The translations under genes and the position numbers were made by a program. A stretch of 36,080 nucleotides of DNA, taken from contig JAGHVK010000076.1 in the NCBI GenBank assembly GCA_018064345.1, positions 1 to 36,080 on the forward strand, in the 5' to 3' direction. Of this stretch, positions 15,464 to 23,981 are shown in pieces. How positions within the stretch are numbered: the stretch's first letter is position 1; every line of letters starts with the position of its first letter. This stretch comes from Candidatus Cacconaster merdequi. GTDB lineage: Bacteria > Bacteroidota > Bacteroidia > Bacteroidales > UBA932. The notes beneath the pieces were generated by a model that saw nothing but the letters and a program-made list of their open reading frames with translations, was not told where the DNA came from and did not search any database.

Positions 15464-18181
15464 TTATTGCTCGTCCTCGATGGCAGCCTGTGCCGCAGCG
15501 AGGCGTGCGATAGGAACTCGGAATGGTGAGCATGAAACATAGTTCAGGTCGATCTTGTGGCAGAACTTGACAGATGCAGGGTCACCGCCGTGTTCACCGC
15601 AGATACCGCACTTGAGACCCTGACGGGTTGAACGGCCGGCTGTTACGGACATCTCGATAAGTTTGCCCACTGCCTTGGTGTCAAGAGTCTTGAACGGGTC
15701 GTTGTCAAGGATTTTGTTTCCGAGGTAATCACCCATGAATGTGCTGACATCATCGCGGCTGAAACCGAATGTCATCTGGGTGAGGTCGTTGGTACCGTAA
15801 GAGAAGAACTCTGCTGTGCGTGCCATACGGTCAGAAGTGATGGCTGCACGAGGAATTTCAATCATAGTACCGAACTTGTACTCGATCTGCTCGTTAAGCT
15901 TTGCCTCAACTTCTGCCTTGACCTTCTCGCAAATCGCTTTCTGGAAACGGAGCTCTCTTTCGGAAATGGTTACAGGAATCATGATCTCCGGCTTAGGGTC
16001 GAGTCCTTCCTTCTTCAGTTCGATTGCTGCAGTGAAGATTGCACGGAACTGAGTTTCGGAAATCATAGGGTATGTGATGTGGAGACGGACTCCGCGGTGT
16101 CCCATCATAGGGTTCACTTCGTGGAGTGCCTCACCGCGCTTGTCGATGTCGGCTTCAGAGATGTTGAGCTCGTTGGCAAGTTCCTCTTTCTTGTCGTGAG
16201 TCTGAGGAACGAATTCGTGCAATGGCGGGTCAAGCAGACGGAATGTGACTGGCTTGCCGTTCATTACCTTCATGGTGCCCTTTACAGCGCCCTTGATGAA
16301 TGGCTCAAGTTCGTTGAGTGCGTTGCGGCGCTCTTCGTCAGTCTTGGAAAGAATCATCTTGCGAAGCTTGCTCAGAGGAGTTTCGGAGTTCTTTCCATAG
16401 AACATATGTTCGATACGGAACAGTCCGATACCTTCAGCTCCGAAGCTGAGTGCACGTTCAGTGTCTTCAGGTGTGTCGGCATTGGTGCGTACACCGAGTT
16501 TGCGGAACTTGTCGGCAATCTCCATGAACTTGATGAAACGAGGATTGTCCGATGCATCCATTGTATCGATTGCAGTAGCGTAGACAGCACCTTTCGCTCC
16601 ATTGAGTGAGAAGAAGTCACCTTCGTGGTAAACAGCATCGCTTCCGGCGAATGAAACCTCTTTCTTCTCAAGATTGATCTTCATTGTCTCGCATCCTACG
16701 ATGCAGCACTTGCCCCAACCACGGGCCACAAGTGCAGCGTGAGAAGTCATACCGCCTTTCTGTGTGAGGATACCGGCAGCAGCACGCATTCCTTCAACGT
16801 CTTCCGGAGAGGTTTCCTCACGGACAAGAATCACTTTTCTCTTCTCGGCAGCAGCCTTTACAGCGTCCGCGTTGGTGAAGACAATCGTACCGACAGCACC
16901 GCCCGGTGAGGCAGGAAGTCCGTGAGCCACAACCTCGGCATTCTTTTCAGATGCAGGGTCGAGGATAGGGTGGAGAATCTCGTCAAGCTGTGCCGGTGAG
17001 ACACGCATTACCGCGGTCTTCTCATCGATCATCTTCTCTTCGAGCATATCCATCGCCATGTTCAGGGCAGCAAGGCCCGTTCTCTTTCCGATACGGCACT
17101 GGAGCATCCAGAGCTTGCCTGCCTGGATAGTGAATTCGATGTCCTGCATATCGTTGAAGTGCTTTTCAAGGTGCAGGCGGATATCGTCAAGTTCCTTGTA
17201 AACATCAGGCATTGCATCTTCAAGAGATTTCAGATGTTTGTTCTGAGGACTCTTGGTAGCATTGTTGAGAGGGTTAGGGGTGCGGATACCGGCAACCACA
17301 TCTTCGCCCTGGGCATTGATGAGCCACTCTCCGTAGAACCTGTTGTCACCGTTGGCAGGGTTACGGCTGAAAGCCACACCTGTCGCTGAGGTCTCGCCCA
17401 TATTTCCGAATACCATCGACTGAACGTTCACAGCAGTTCCCCAGTCATCAGGAATGCCTTCAATCTGGCGGTACTTGATGGCGCGTTTGCCGTTCCAAGA
17501 CTTGAAAACGCCGCCGATAGAGCCCCAGAGCTGGGCTTCTGCGGTATCAGGGAACTCGACTCCGAGAACCTCCTTGATACGGACCTTGAAGCTTTCAGCA
17601 AGGTCCTTCAACTCCTCGGCAGTGATTTCTGTATCTGACTTATAGCCTCTGGCTTCCTTGAGGTCCTCCATCATCTTGTCGAGCTGCTGGCGGATAGCCT
17701 TGCCGTCCTCCGGCTCGATACCTTCAGCTTTCTCCATAACCACGTCCGAGTACATCATGATCAGACGGCGGTATGCGTCATATACGAAACGTGGATTCTT
17801 TGTCTTTTCAATCATTCCCGGAATGGTGGCGGAGCAGAGACCGATGTTGAGGATTGTGTCCATCATACCCGGCATCGAACTCCTCGCGCCGGAACGGCAG
17901 CTCACCAGAAGAGGGTTCTTCGGGTCACCGAACTTCTTTCCCATTATCTTCTCAGTTGCGGCAAGAGCTTCAGCAACGTCTTTCTTCAACTCTTCAGTAT
18001 AGCCTCCGCCAAGGGCGTAGTATTCAGTACAGCACTCAGTTGTGATTGTGAAGCCTGCAGGGACAGGAATACCGAGAAGGCACATCTCGGCAAGGTTGGC
18101 GCCTTTGCCGCCCAGGAGGTTGCGCATCTGGCCATTGCCTTCGGCTTCCTTTCCTCCGAAACGATAAACTCTTTTTGTCAT
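15464..18181 (-). CDS. ppdK: Pyruvate, phosphate dikinase
   Basis: This 905-aa enzyme interconverts pyruvate + ATP + phosphate and phosphoenolpyruvate + AMP + pyrophosphate. Order: an N-terminal ATP-grasp domain beginning FGGKEAEGNGQMRNLLGGKGANLAEM, a phosphohistidine swivel domain with GGMTSHAALVARGWGK (phosphorylated H481), and a C-terminal PEP/pyruvate barrel ending with LKCGICGEHGGDP (catalytic C861). Length and spacing match the dimeric bacterial enzyme. In anaerobic Bacteroidales it typically works in glycolysis with pyrophosphate recycling or in gluconeogenesis. It has its own promoter, divergent from the mscS-like gene, and a terminator. Confidence 0.97.
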   Translation of the reverse strand: MTKRVYRFGGKEAEGNGQMRNLLGGKGANLAEMCLLGIPVPAGFTITTECCTEYYALGGGYTEELKKDVAEALAATEKIMGKKFGDPKNPLLVSCRSGARSSMPGMMDTILNIGLCSATIPGMIEKTKNPRFVYDAYRRLIMMYSDVVMEKAEGIEPEDGKAIRQQLDKMMEDLKEARGYKSDTEITAEELKDLAESFKVRIKEVLGVEFPDTAEAQLWGSIGGVFKSWNGKRAIKYRQIEGIPDDWGTAVNVQSMVFGNMGETSATGVAFSRNPANGDNRFYGEWLINAQGEDVVAGIRTPNPLNNATKSPQNKHLKSLEDAMPDVYKELDDIRLHLEKHFNDMQDIEFTIQAGKLWMLQCRIGKRTGLAALNMAMDMLEEKMIDEKTAVMRVSPAQLDEILHPILDPASEKNAEVVAHGLPASPGGAVGTIVFTNADAVKAAAEKRKVILVREETSPEDVEGMRAAAGILTQKGGMTSHAALVARGWGKCCIVGCETMKINLEKKEVSFAGSDAVYHEGDFFSLNGAKGAVYATAIDTMDASDNPRFIKFMEIADKFRKLGVRTNADTPEDTERALSFGAEGIGLFRIEHMFYGKNSETPLSKLRKMILSKTDEERRNALNELEPFIKGAVKGTMKVMNGKPVTFRLLDPPLHEFVPQTHDKKEELANELNISEADIDKRGEALHEVNPMMGHRGVRLHITYPMISETQFRAIFTAAIELKKEGLDPKPEIMIPVTISERELRFQKAICEKVKAEVEAKLNEQIEYKFGTMIEIPRAAITSDRMARTAEFFSYGTNDLTQMTFGFSRDDVSTFMGDYLGNKILDNDPFKTLDTKAVGKLIEMSVTAGRSTRQGLKCGICGEHGGDPASVKFCHKIDLNYVSCSPFRVPIARLAAAQAAIEDEQ

Positions 18182-18257
18182 AATTCGTTGGTATGTGTTA
18201 TATTATTAATGATATTCAGTTGTGGCGGGTATATCCCATACCACCCATAATAAACCG

Positions 18258-18265
18258 CAAAATTA
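18258..18265 (-). promoter_or_regulatory. Promoter (-7 box) of ppdK
   Basis: TAATTTTG followed by CGG on the minus strand (18265-18258) fits the -7 consensus. No TTG is found at the expected -33. The leader to the ATG at 18181 would be about 70 bases. Confidence 0.55.
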
Positions 18266-18321
18266 ACATATCTTTTCGATATTTCTAATAAAAAGGTGCA
18301 GATTGGAATCATTTGGCTCTT

Positions 18322-18356
18322 TTTGAAGCCGTTTATGAAAAATATTCCTAACTTTG
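18322..18356 (+). promoter_or_regulatory. Promoter of the mscS-like gene
   Basis: TAACTTTG at 18349-18356, with a TTTG at 18322-18325. The 23-base spacing is a little long. The box places the transcription start near 18363 and so favours the ATG at 18377 over an earlier in-frame ATG at 18296. Confidence 0.5.
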
Positions 18357-18376
18357 GTCTTTGCCTGACATCGCTT

Positions 18377-21112
18377 ATGAAGATGAAACGAAAGATAGTA
18401 TTTGCAGTCGTTGCCCTTTTTGTGACGGTACTGCCGCTCTTCGCTGTGTTCAATGAGGAAAATCTTGCCAAGACCCTCTCTGTGCTGAGATATGAACTCA
18501 ATCAGGAATACTCCAAGCTCGGCAGCAAACAAGGACGGCTGGATGCACGCAACAGCAATCAGCACAGGCAGATAACCTCGATGCTGAAGAAATGTAACGA
18601 GCTGTCGCTTATCCTTTACTCACAGAATCCCGATTTCACTTTCGACGTCACCTATGCCCTTGGTGAAGTTACCGATGAGTACGAAGAGTTCAAGATGAAG
18701 AGCGTGCCGTACAACGATATGCTCGCCCGGCTTGACCTTGAGATAGACAAGTACGAGAATCTCATCAAATCCCTGAAGAGGCTTCCGCCGTCTGTAAGGG
18801 ACAGTGGCGCTGTCCGTCAGACTCCGTCTTTCTTTTCGGATTCGCTAAAATCCGTCACTGACTCAATCAGGGCGGAAATGGCGGAGACAGCAGGCGATTC
18901 AGTCTCTCTGCGTTCGCTCCTCGCGATGCCTGTCAGAGATACCTCGGCGACCGACAGCCTGCGCTCAGGCAGACTCGCCGCAAAGGGGGATTCGGCTCAG
19001 ACCAACCGTCAGAGGGAAGGAGGGACAGGTCTGTTCATCCTTGACGAACAGGGACGCGCCGACCGCGATTCCTGCATATTCTACGCAGAGGCAATCCTCA
19101 ATATGTACCGCGCTGCGAAAATCCGCACACTTGTGGACAACGAGTATTACGAGAATGCCAGCGCCCGTCTTGAGGAGAGCTATCAGTATGCTCAGAAACG
19201 TTACCGCGACATCCAGAAGAGTATCTTTGTGGACGGACAGGACAACTATCTGACTGTACTCAGGAATTTCTCTTCCTATACTGCCAAGTCGTTCCAGGAT
19301 GCGAAGCTCAAGTACAGCACCGCATTCGATCTTGACGACAAGAGTGTAATGAGCCACAGCGAGTGGCGGGGCCCGGTCGTCATAGGCTTCATCTTCCTGG
19401 TCATATTCCATATCGTGATGTCCGTCCTGTTGAGTATCCTCCTTATGAAGATTTTCGGACGCAGGCTCATCAGGTCGAACGAGTCACGCTATGGCAGCCG
19501 TCTTCCATACATTACACTTCTCTGCGGCTTCGTGATTTTCGCTTTGTCGCTGATGGTGGTTCAGTTCACGCTTCCGAACAATTTCTTCAAGGTGGCGTCG
19601 CGCCTGATGCTGATCTTCGCCTGGCTGATAGTGGCCATAGTCACTTCGATGCTTGTCAGGATGAAGAGCAGCCATCTGAAGTTCGGCCTGAAGCTCTATC
19701 TGCCTCTTTCCATCCTGGGACTTGTGGTGATAGTCTTCCGCATCATATTCATACCGAACAATATGGTGAACCTTATCCTGCCGCCTCTGCTCGTGCTGTT
19801 CTTCTTCTGGCAGCTGCATCTGTGCTCCAATGCTTCAGGAAAGGTGGGCCGGAGCGACCTGGCCTTCTCCTGGGCCACTCTTGCCGTTATCCTTATAACT
19901 ACGGTGATGGCACTTTGCGGATATGTTCTGATGTCCGTAACGGTTCTGATGTGGTGGCTCTTCCAACTGGCTGCTGCTGAGACCGTCATTGCTGTTTACG
20001 ACTTGCTGCGGATGTATTACCGCAAGTATATTGAAAAGGAGCTGTCAGAGAGACGCAAGAACAGACGTTCCGACTTTTCCAACCTTGAAAAAGGGACATA
20101 CATACATATCACCTGGCTGTACGACCTGCTTACGATGGTGCTGGTCCCTGTCGCAGCCGTCCTTTCCGTTCCGGGAAGCATCTGGCTTGCAACAGGCATA
20201 TTCGACCTTGATGACTCCTGCTGGGCGATGTTCTTCCGCCCTCTGTTCGACCTCTCCGATTCTTCGGGCAATGTTATCCTTCACGTAACAATATTCAAAG
20301 TGGTGTTGGTGCTGTCGCTGTTCTTCGTATTCCGCTACGTGAACTATGCCGCAAAATCTTTCTACAGACATTTCCAGTTTGGAAAGATGCGCCGTCAGAG
20401 CGGACAGGACTATGTCCGTGCCAACCAGATCAATCTTACACTGGCCAACAACGTCATCAGTATATTGACCTGGGGAGTGTATATAATATTGTGCATAGTG
20501 CTTCTTAAGATACCTATGGGTGCCATCTCAATCGTGGCGGCTGGTCTGGCAACCGGTATCGGTCTTGCCTTGAAGGATGTGCTGAACAATTTCATATACG
20601 GAATACAGCTTATGTCCGGCCGTCTCAGGGTGGGGGACTACATTGAATGTGAAGGCGTCCGCGGAAGGGTGGAACGCATATCCTATCAGAGTACCCAGAT
20701 TGAAACGCTTGAGGGTGTGGTGATGGCTTTCACCAACACCACCCTCTTCAACAAGAACTTCATGAATCTGACAAGGAACAACGCATACGAGTTCATCAAG
20801 GTGGTTGTCGGTGTCAAGTATGGCTCAGATGTCGAGGCTACCAGACAGGTGCTCCTTTCTGCAATGCAACCTCTTCGCACCAAGGATAAGTTCGGGCGGG
20901 AGATTGTCGATCCTCAGCGTGGAATATATGTCACGTTCGACGGGTTCGGAGACAGCAGTATAGACCTTGCCGTGAAACAGTACGTGCTTGTCGAGGAAGA
21001 GATCGGTTACGTGGCAAGAGCCAGGGAGGCTATCTATAACGCCCTGAATGCCGCACAGATTGAAATTCCTTTCCCGCAGAGGGATGTGACAGTGAAAATA
21101 TCACACGAATAA
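18377..21112 (+). CDS. Large MscS-type mechanosensitive channel
   Basis: With the ATG at 18377 the protein is 911 aa. It starts with a signal-like segment (MKMKRKIVFAVVALFVTVLPLFA). Residues about 25-330 are a helical, coiled-coil-prone periplasmic region. From about 345 come many membrane segments. The C-terminal MscS core begins near 705, with the pore helix around 714-742 (MGAISIVAAGLATGIGLALK), followed by the beta domain (LRVGDYIECEGVRGRVERI) and the alpha/beta end. Such large members resemble MscK/YbdG/YnaI and release solutes under membrane tension. An in-frame ATG at 18296 lies upstream of the predicted transcription start. CBM9-like follows 9 bases later. Confidence 0.9.
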   Translation: MKMKRKIVFAVVALFVTVLPLFAVFNEENLAKTLSVLRYELNQEYSKLGSKQGRLDARNSNQHRQITSMLKKCNELSLILYSQNPDFTFDVTYALGEVTDEYEEFKMKSVPYNDMLARLDLEIDKYENLIKSLKRLPPSVRDSGAVRQTPSFFSDSLKSVTDSIRAEMAETAGDSVSLRSLLAMPVRDTSATDSLRSGRLAAKGDSAQTNRQREGGTGLFILDEQGRADRDSCIFYAEAILNMYRAAKIRTLVDNEYYENASARLEESYQYAQKRYRDIQKSIFVDGQDNYLTVLRNFSSYTAKSFQDAKLKYSTAFDLDDKSVMSHSEWRGPVVIGFIFLVIFHIVMSVLLSILLMKIFGRRLIRSNESRYGSRLPYITLLCGFVIFALSLMVVQFTLPNNFFKVASRLMLIFAWLIVAIVTSMLVRMKSSHLKFGLKLYLPLSILGLVVIVFRIIFIPNNMVNLILPPLLVLFFFWQLHLCSNASGKVGRSDLAFSWATLAVILITTVMALCGYVLMSVTVLMWWLFQLAAAETVIAVYDLLRMYYRKYIEKELSERRKNRRSDFSNLEKGTYIHITWLYDLLTMVLVPVAAVLSVPGSIWLATGIFDLDDSCWAMFFRPLFDLSDSSGNVILHVTIFKVVLVLSLFFVFRYVNYAAKSFYRHFQFGKMRRQSGQDYVRANQINLTLANNVISILTWGVYIILCIVLLKIPMGAISIVAAGLATGIGLALKDVLNNFIYGIQLMSGRLRVGDYIECEGVRGRVERISYQSTQIETLEGVVMAFTNTTLFNKNFMNLTRNNAYEFIKVVVGVKYGSDVEATRQVLLSAMQPLRTKDKFGREIVDPQRGIYVTFDGFGDSSIDLAVKQYVLVEEEIGYVARAREAIYNALNAAQIEIPFPQRDVTVKISHE

Positions 21113-21121
21113 CAATATATT

Positions 21122-21802
21122 ATGAAACTTGCACTTATGACACTGATTGTTGCAAAGGTGGCCTTTTCTTCACCGGCCCCGGAAATCAAAGAGGTGAAGG
21201 CAAAATTTGACGAAGCAGGCATCGAGTGGAATGCAATTGACAAGATCAACTGGGATTCCCACACTTACAAGCCGGAAGTCGCTTTCCGCATCATGCATTC
21301 CGACACTGAGATATATCTTCAGTACAAGGTTAAGGAGAACGGAGTCCGCGCCACTTACGGCTATGATGCGACCTCACGTCCGTGGACAGATGACTGTGTT
21401 GAATTCTTTGTGATTCCTTCCAACGTGGACAGCAGCTATTTCAACCTTGAAATCAATGCCGTGGGACACGGGATTTTCAACTGGGGCCCGAACCGTCAGG
21501 AACGCTATCGCGGAGATGACTCTGTAATCAGCCAGATTCGTCGCGAGTCGTCACTTGGCAGTGAGCCGTTCGGAACGATCGAAGGCGAGCAGGAGTGGAC
21601 CATCACCATCGCTATCCCTAAGAAACTCTATGCAGTGCGTGACACGAACCTTGCTGATTTCAGCGGCAGAACTATCAGAGCCAATTTCTACAAGTGCGGC
21701 GACGATACTGCCACACCTCACTATCTGAGCTGGAACCCTATCGGGACTCCGAAACCTCAGTTCCATACTCCTGAGTATTTCGGATATCTGAAGTTTGAGT
21801 AA
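21122..21802 (+). CDS. Carbohydrate-binding family 9-like protein
   Basis: This 226-aa protein resembles CBM9/DOMON-like beta-sandwich proteins of Bacteroidota. Typical pieces are a central DTEIYLQYKVKENGVRATYG strand pair, RPWTDDCVEFFVIPS, YFNLEINAVGHGIFNWGP and a late RANFYKCGDDTATPHYLSWNPI. Family members bind carbohydrate or heme-like ligands outside the cytoplasm. The N terminus (MKLALMTLIVAKVAFSSPAPE) is only weakly signal-like, so export is uncertain. It follows the channel gene by 9 bases and ends in an element copy and a strong terminator. Confidence 0.75.
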   Translation: MKLALMTLIVAKVAFSSPAPEIKEVKAKFDEAGIEWNAIDKINWDSHTYKPEVAFRIMHSDTEIYLQYKVKENGVRATYGYDATSRPWTDDCVEFFVIPSNVDSSYFNLEINAVGHGIFNWGPNRQERYRGDDSVISQIRRESSLGSEPFGTIEGEQEWTITIAIPKKLYAVRDTNLADFSGRTIRANFYKCGDDTATPHYLSWNPIGTPKPQFHTPEYFGYLKFE

Positions 21803-21824
21803 GAATCATTTGAAAGCAGGTTCC
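21803..21824 (+). repeat. Intergenic element after the CBM9-like gene
   Basis: GAATC, ATTTGAAAGCA, GGTTCC begins right after the stop codon. The arms pair over five bases with one G-U. The core differs at two positions from the commonest form. Confidence 0.55.
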
Positions 21825-21834
21825 AATGTGAAGG

Positions 21835-21889
21835 AAAGATGGAAACTTCTGCTCGTCCGAAGCACGGAATGCAGGCAGTTTCCATCTTT
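21835..21889 (+). terminator. Terminator of the mscS-like/CBM9 transcript
   Basis: A perfect 13-bp stem (21835-21847 with 21877-21889, AAAGATGGAAACT and complement) encloses a nested CTGC/GCAG stem. A T-run ends the structure (seven more Ts or near). Confidence 0.9.
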
Positions 21890-21905
21890 TTTTATTAAAA
21901 AATAG

Positions 21906-21935
21906 TTGCACGTGTAAAAATAATTCGTACATTTG
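21906..21935 (+). promoter_or_regulatory. Promoter of rplS
   Basis: TTG at 21906-21908 and TACATTTG at 21928-21935 are 19 bases apart, a good Bacteroidota promoter. Transcription would start near 21942. Confidence 0.8.
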
Positions 21936-21942
21936 CAGTCCC

Positions 21943-22030
21943 AAAAACAAAGCAACCTCTTGCGAAAGAGATGAAGCGAAGGCTTCAAGTGGACAATCCG
22001 GCAACGTTGCGCTAAAAGAAAGTTTATAAG
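21943..22030 (+). promoter_or_regulatory. Structured 5' leader of rplS
   Basis: The roughly 88-base leader holds two adjacent small hairpins: CTCTT/AAGAG with a GCGA loop, and GAAGC/GCTTC with a GAAG loop. A CAAC/GTTG pairing follows. This compact structure before a ribosomal protein gene may be an autoregulatory leader. L19 leader motifs are known in other bacteria; I cannot tell whether this is one. Confidence 0.4.
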
Positions 22031-22399
22031 ATGGATTTAATGAAAGTTGCCATTGATGCAATGGCTCAAGAAAACAAGAACTTCCCTGCATTCAAGGCTG
22101 GTGACACTATCACCGTGACTTACAAGATTAAGGAAGAGAACAAGGAGCGCCTCCAGAAATTCCGCGGAATCGTTATCCAGAAACGTGGCGCCGGTGCAGG
22201 CAAGACCTTCACAGTCCGCAAGATGTCCAATGGAGTAGGTGTTGAGCGTATTTTCCCGTTCGCTTCTCCGTTCATCGATTCAATCGAGGTCAACAAGTAC
22301 GGTAAAGTACGTCGCGCACGTATCTTCTACCTCCGCGGCCTGACAGGAAAGAAAGCCCGCATCAAAGAAAAGAAAATGACAGCGGCTGCCGCAGAATAG
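22031..22399 (+). CDS. rplS: Ribosomal protein L19
   Basis: This 122-aa protein of the large subunit sits at the 30S-50S interface. It shows the L19 pattern: [33 protein letters not shown] (residues about 22-54), [22 protein letters not shown], then [22 protein letters not shown]. The length is usual. The tRNA-Arg gene begins 17 bases past the stop with no terminator between, so both are probably on one transcript. Confidence 0.97.
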   Translation: MDLMKVAIDAMAQENKNFPAFKAGDTITVTYKIKEENKERLQKFRGIVIQKRGAGAGKTFTVRKMSNGVGVERIFPFASPFIDSIEVNKYGKVRRARIFYLRGLTGKKARIKEKKMTAAAAE

Positions 22400-22416
22400 G
22401 CACCACATCATATACT

Positions 22417-22490
22417 GGCTCCCTAGCTCAACTGAATAGAGCACTTGACTACGGATCAAGAGGTTATGGGTTTGAATCCCGTGGGAGTCA
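22417..22490 (+). tRNA. tRNA-Arg, anticodon ACG
   Basis: A full 74-base cloverleaf: acceptor GGCTCCC with GGGAGTC (one G-U), D arm GCTC/GAGC, anticodon stem CTTGA/TCAAG around CTACGGA (anticodon ACG), T arm ATGGG/CCCGT with loop TTTGAAT. The discriminator is A; CCA is not encoded. A34 would be deaminated to inosine by TadA to read CGN codons. The T loop is TTTGAAT rather than TTCGAAT. Confidence 0.95.
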
Positions 22491-22743
22491 CAAAGAATTG
22501 GAAAACAGAGCCGACAGGCTCTGTTTTTTTTAATGGACCTTTGCGTTGAAAGCTTGCTTTCAAAAGCAGAAGGACATTAAAAAACAAGTGCATTTATGCA
22601 CTGTTTTCCAATTCTTTGTCAGACGGAGGCCGTAGGCGGGGGAATGCGCAGGCGGCAAAAGCCGCCGAGCACAATCCCGAAGAGACCGACAGGCTCTGTT
22701 TTTTTTAATGGACCTTTGCGTTGAAAGCAAGCTTTCAAAAGCA
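22491..22743. repeat. Triplicated tRNA-trailer/terminator module in direct and inverted copies
   Basis: Right after the tRNA, an 18-base trailer (22491-22508) recurs perfectly in inverted orientation at 22601-22618. A 58-base block at 22511-22568 recurs directly at 22686-22743 with only two differences. Each copy has the order hairpin, T-run, AATG(G)(A/T)CC. The inverted copy (minus strand, 22618 to about 22571) has a different hairpin (AGTGCA/TGCACT) but the same layout. The two direct copies differ only at the centre of a palindrome (GAAAGC-NN-GCTTTC), TT in one and AA in the other, as if that hairpin had flipped. A GGCGGC/GCCGCC hairpin lies at 22651-22666. No gene is seen in this 330-base gap. 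Confidence 0.8.
22506..22531 (+). terminator. Terminator of rplS-tRNA-Arg(ACG)
   Basis: CAGAGCC (22506-22512) pairs with GGCTCTG (22517-22523) around GACA and is followed by eight Ts. Confidence 0.92.
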
Positions 22744-22760
22744 TCCCCCGAGGCTTGTGA

Positions 22761-22791
22761 TTGCCTTATTCCGATTAAAAGGCTATATTTG
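22761..22791 (+). promoter_or_regulatory. Promoter of the C45/acid phosphatase operon
   Basis: TTG at 22761-22763 and TATATTTG at 22784-22791 are 20 bases apart. Transcription should start near 22798, so the intergenic element at 22799-22819 would be almost the entire leader. Confidence 0.75.
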
Positions 22792-22798
22792 CAAATGA

Positions 22799-22819
22799 GA
22801 ATCATTCAAGACAGGTTCC
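22799..22819 (+). repeat. Intergenic element forming the leader of the C45/acid phosphatase operon
   Basis: GAATC, ATTCAAGACA, GGTTCC. The arms pair over five bases with one G-U. One core base is missing relative to the other copies. The last base is one nucleotide before the GTG start at 22821. Confidence 0.7.
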
Positions 22820-22820
22820 A

Positions 22821-23963
22821 GTGAGTATTAAAGGTATTTTTATGAGTATTATCGCAGCATCAGTCATAGCCACAGGATGCGGTTCCGGCAAGACCTCTGC
22901 AATAGTTTCCAGTTTCGAAGGAGGTACTCTGCTTGACGAAAGCGGTATAAATGTCATTGACCTGAAAGGTGACTGGCATCAGATGGGAAGACAGTACGGA
23001 AATCTTGCAAAAGGGTTTCTTGATGACATTCTATCATATCTGGATGCCAAATTAGTCGGTGAAACGGACAATAAAGCTCAGGCTTACGCTATAGCCGACT
23101 CTCTCTTCATGAACTATCCTGTCTACCTGAAGGACTTCTTTGACGGAATGGAAGAGACTTCCGGCATTCCTTTGGAGGACCTCAAACTCTGCAACGCTGT
23201 CGAATATGTCGAAGGATGCTTCTTCTGTTCCGGCATTGCTGCCTGGGGAGCATATTCGAAAGACAAACTTGTATTCGGTCGGAATTATGATGCAGGCAAC
23301 TACTCCGAAGTGTGCCGCGACCTTGTCCTGACTGTCTACCATCCGGAAAACAGACTTTCCGCAGCAACTTTCGGTTATGCCGGTGAGATATATTGTATCA
23401 ACGGACTCAATGAGAAAGGAATCTTCATCGAACTCAACAATGGTATGCCTTCAGCGGGCTGGGACATTGACTGGAGTATGATTCCGGGAACCACATCCCT
23501 GTTCGAACTGCTCCTGTCGGCTGAATCCCTTCAGGATGTGGAACGCTTCTTCGCCAATTCCATAAGTCCGGCATCTTTCTCAATAGGCGTATCTGACAAA
23601 AGCGAGGCAATGGTGTATGAGTGGTGTCACGAAGGTGCGAAAAGAGGCGACGTTACCACTCCTGTCGGCCTTGTGGTGAACACCAACCACTATTCAAACC
23701 CAGAGTGGAGTTTTCCGGTTCCAAGTGAGAAAGAAAGCTGGAATTCAAATGCGCGCCGTTGCAATCTCCTCAATTTCGCGGAGAGAACCAAGGGCCGGAT
23801 TGATGTTCCGGAGTTAAAGGAAATAATGTCCACTTCCATTGAAGATGGCGGGCCTTACCATAATCTCACCAGGTATCAGATTGTTGCCGTCCCTGAGGAT
23901 CTTACCCTTCACATCAAATTGCCTTGCAATGAAGAGTGGGTGGAAATCAATAACTTGTTTTGA
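22821..23963 (+). CDS. C45-type Ntn-hydrolase family lipoprotein
   Basis: This 380-aa protein begins at GTG 22821, which gives a signal peptide with a Lys and a lipobox ending VIATGC (lipid-modified C20). The alternative ATG at 22842 would leave a signal peptide without a basic residue. Residues about 45-380 resemble the peptidase C45/acyl-CoA:6-aminopenicillanate acyltransferase family: EGCFFCSGIAAWG (candidate nucleophile C136), then LVFGRNYD (151-157), then LVVNTNHYS and the late tail. These enzymes self-cleave before the nucleophile and hydrolyse or transfer acyl/amide groups; the substrate cannot be told. The enzyme would sit in the outer or inner membrane. The stop at 23961-23963 falls inside a reversed element core. 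Confidence 0.78.
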   Translation: MSIKGIFMSIIAASVIATGCGSGKTSAIVSSFEGGTLLDESGINVIDLKGDWHQMGRQYGNLAKGFLDDILSYLDAKLVGETDNKAQAYAIADSLFMNYPVYLKDFFDGMEETSGIPLEDLKLCNAVEYVEGCFFCSGIAAWGAYSKDKLVFGRNYDAGNYSEVCRDLVLTVYHPENRLSAATFGYAGEIYCINGLNEKGIFIELNNGMPSAGWDIDWSMIPGTTSLFELLLSAESLQDVERFFANSISPASFSIGVSDKSEAMVYEWCHEGAKRGDVTTPVGLVVNTNHYSNPEWSFPVPSEKESWNSNARRCNLLNFAERTKGRIDVPELKEIMSTSIEDGGPYHNLTRYQIVAVPEDLTLHIKLPCNEEWVEINNLF

Positions 23964-23966
23964 AAT
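23952..23966 (-). repeat. Intergenic element core (reversed) at the C45 gene stop
   Basis: AACTTGTTTTGAAAT on the plus strand equals the reversed core seen at 11675-11687. The TGA stop of the C45 gene is part of it. No complementary arm is present. Confidence 0.4.
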
Positions 23967-23981
23967 TGTTAAAATAAAAGT

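Noticed and set aside
18296-18376. Earlier in-frame ATG for the mscS-like gene
   Set aside because: It lies upstream of the TAACTTTG box, and the later ATG starts a good signal-like segment.
22560-22805. 81-codon minus-strand frame over the tRNA trailer repeats
   Set aside because: It runs through terminator hairpins and repeats, has an odd composition, and would be transcribed against the operon promoter at 22784.
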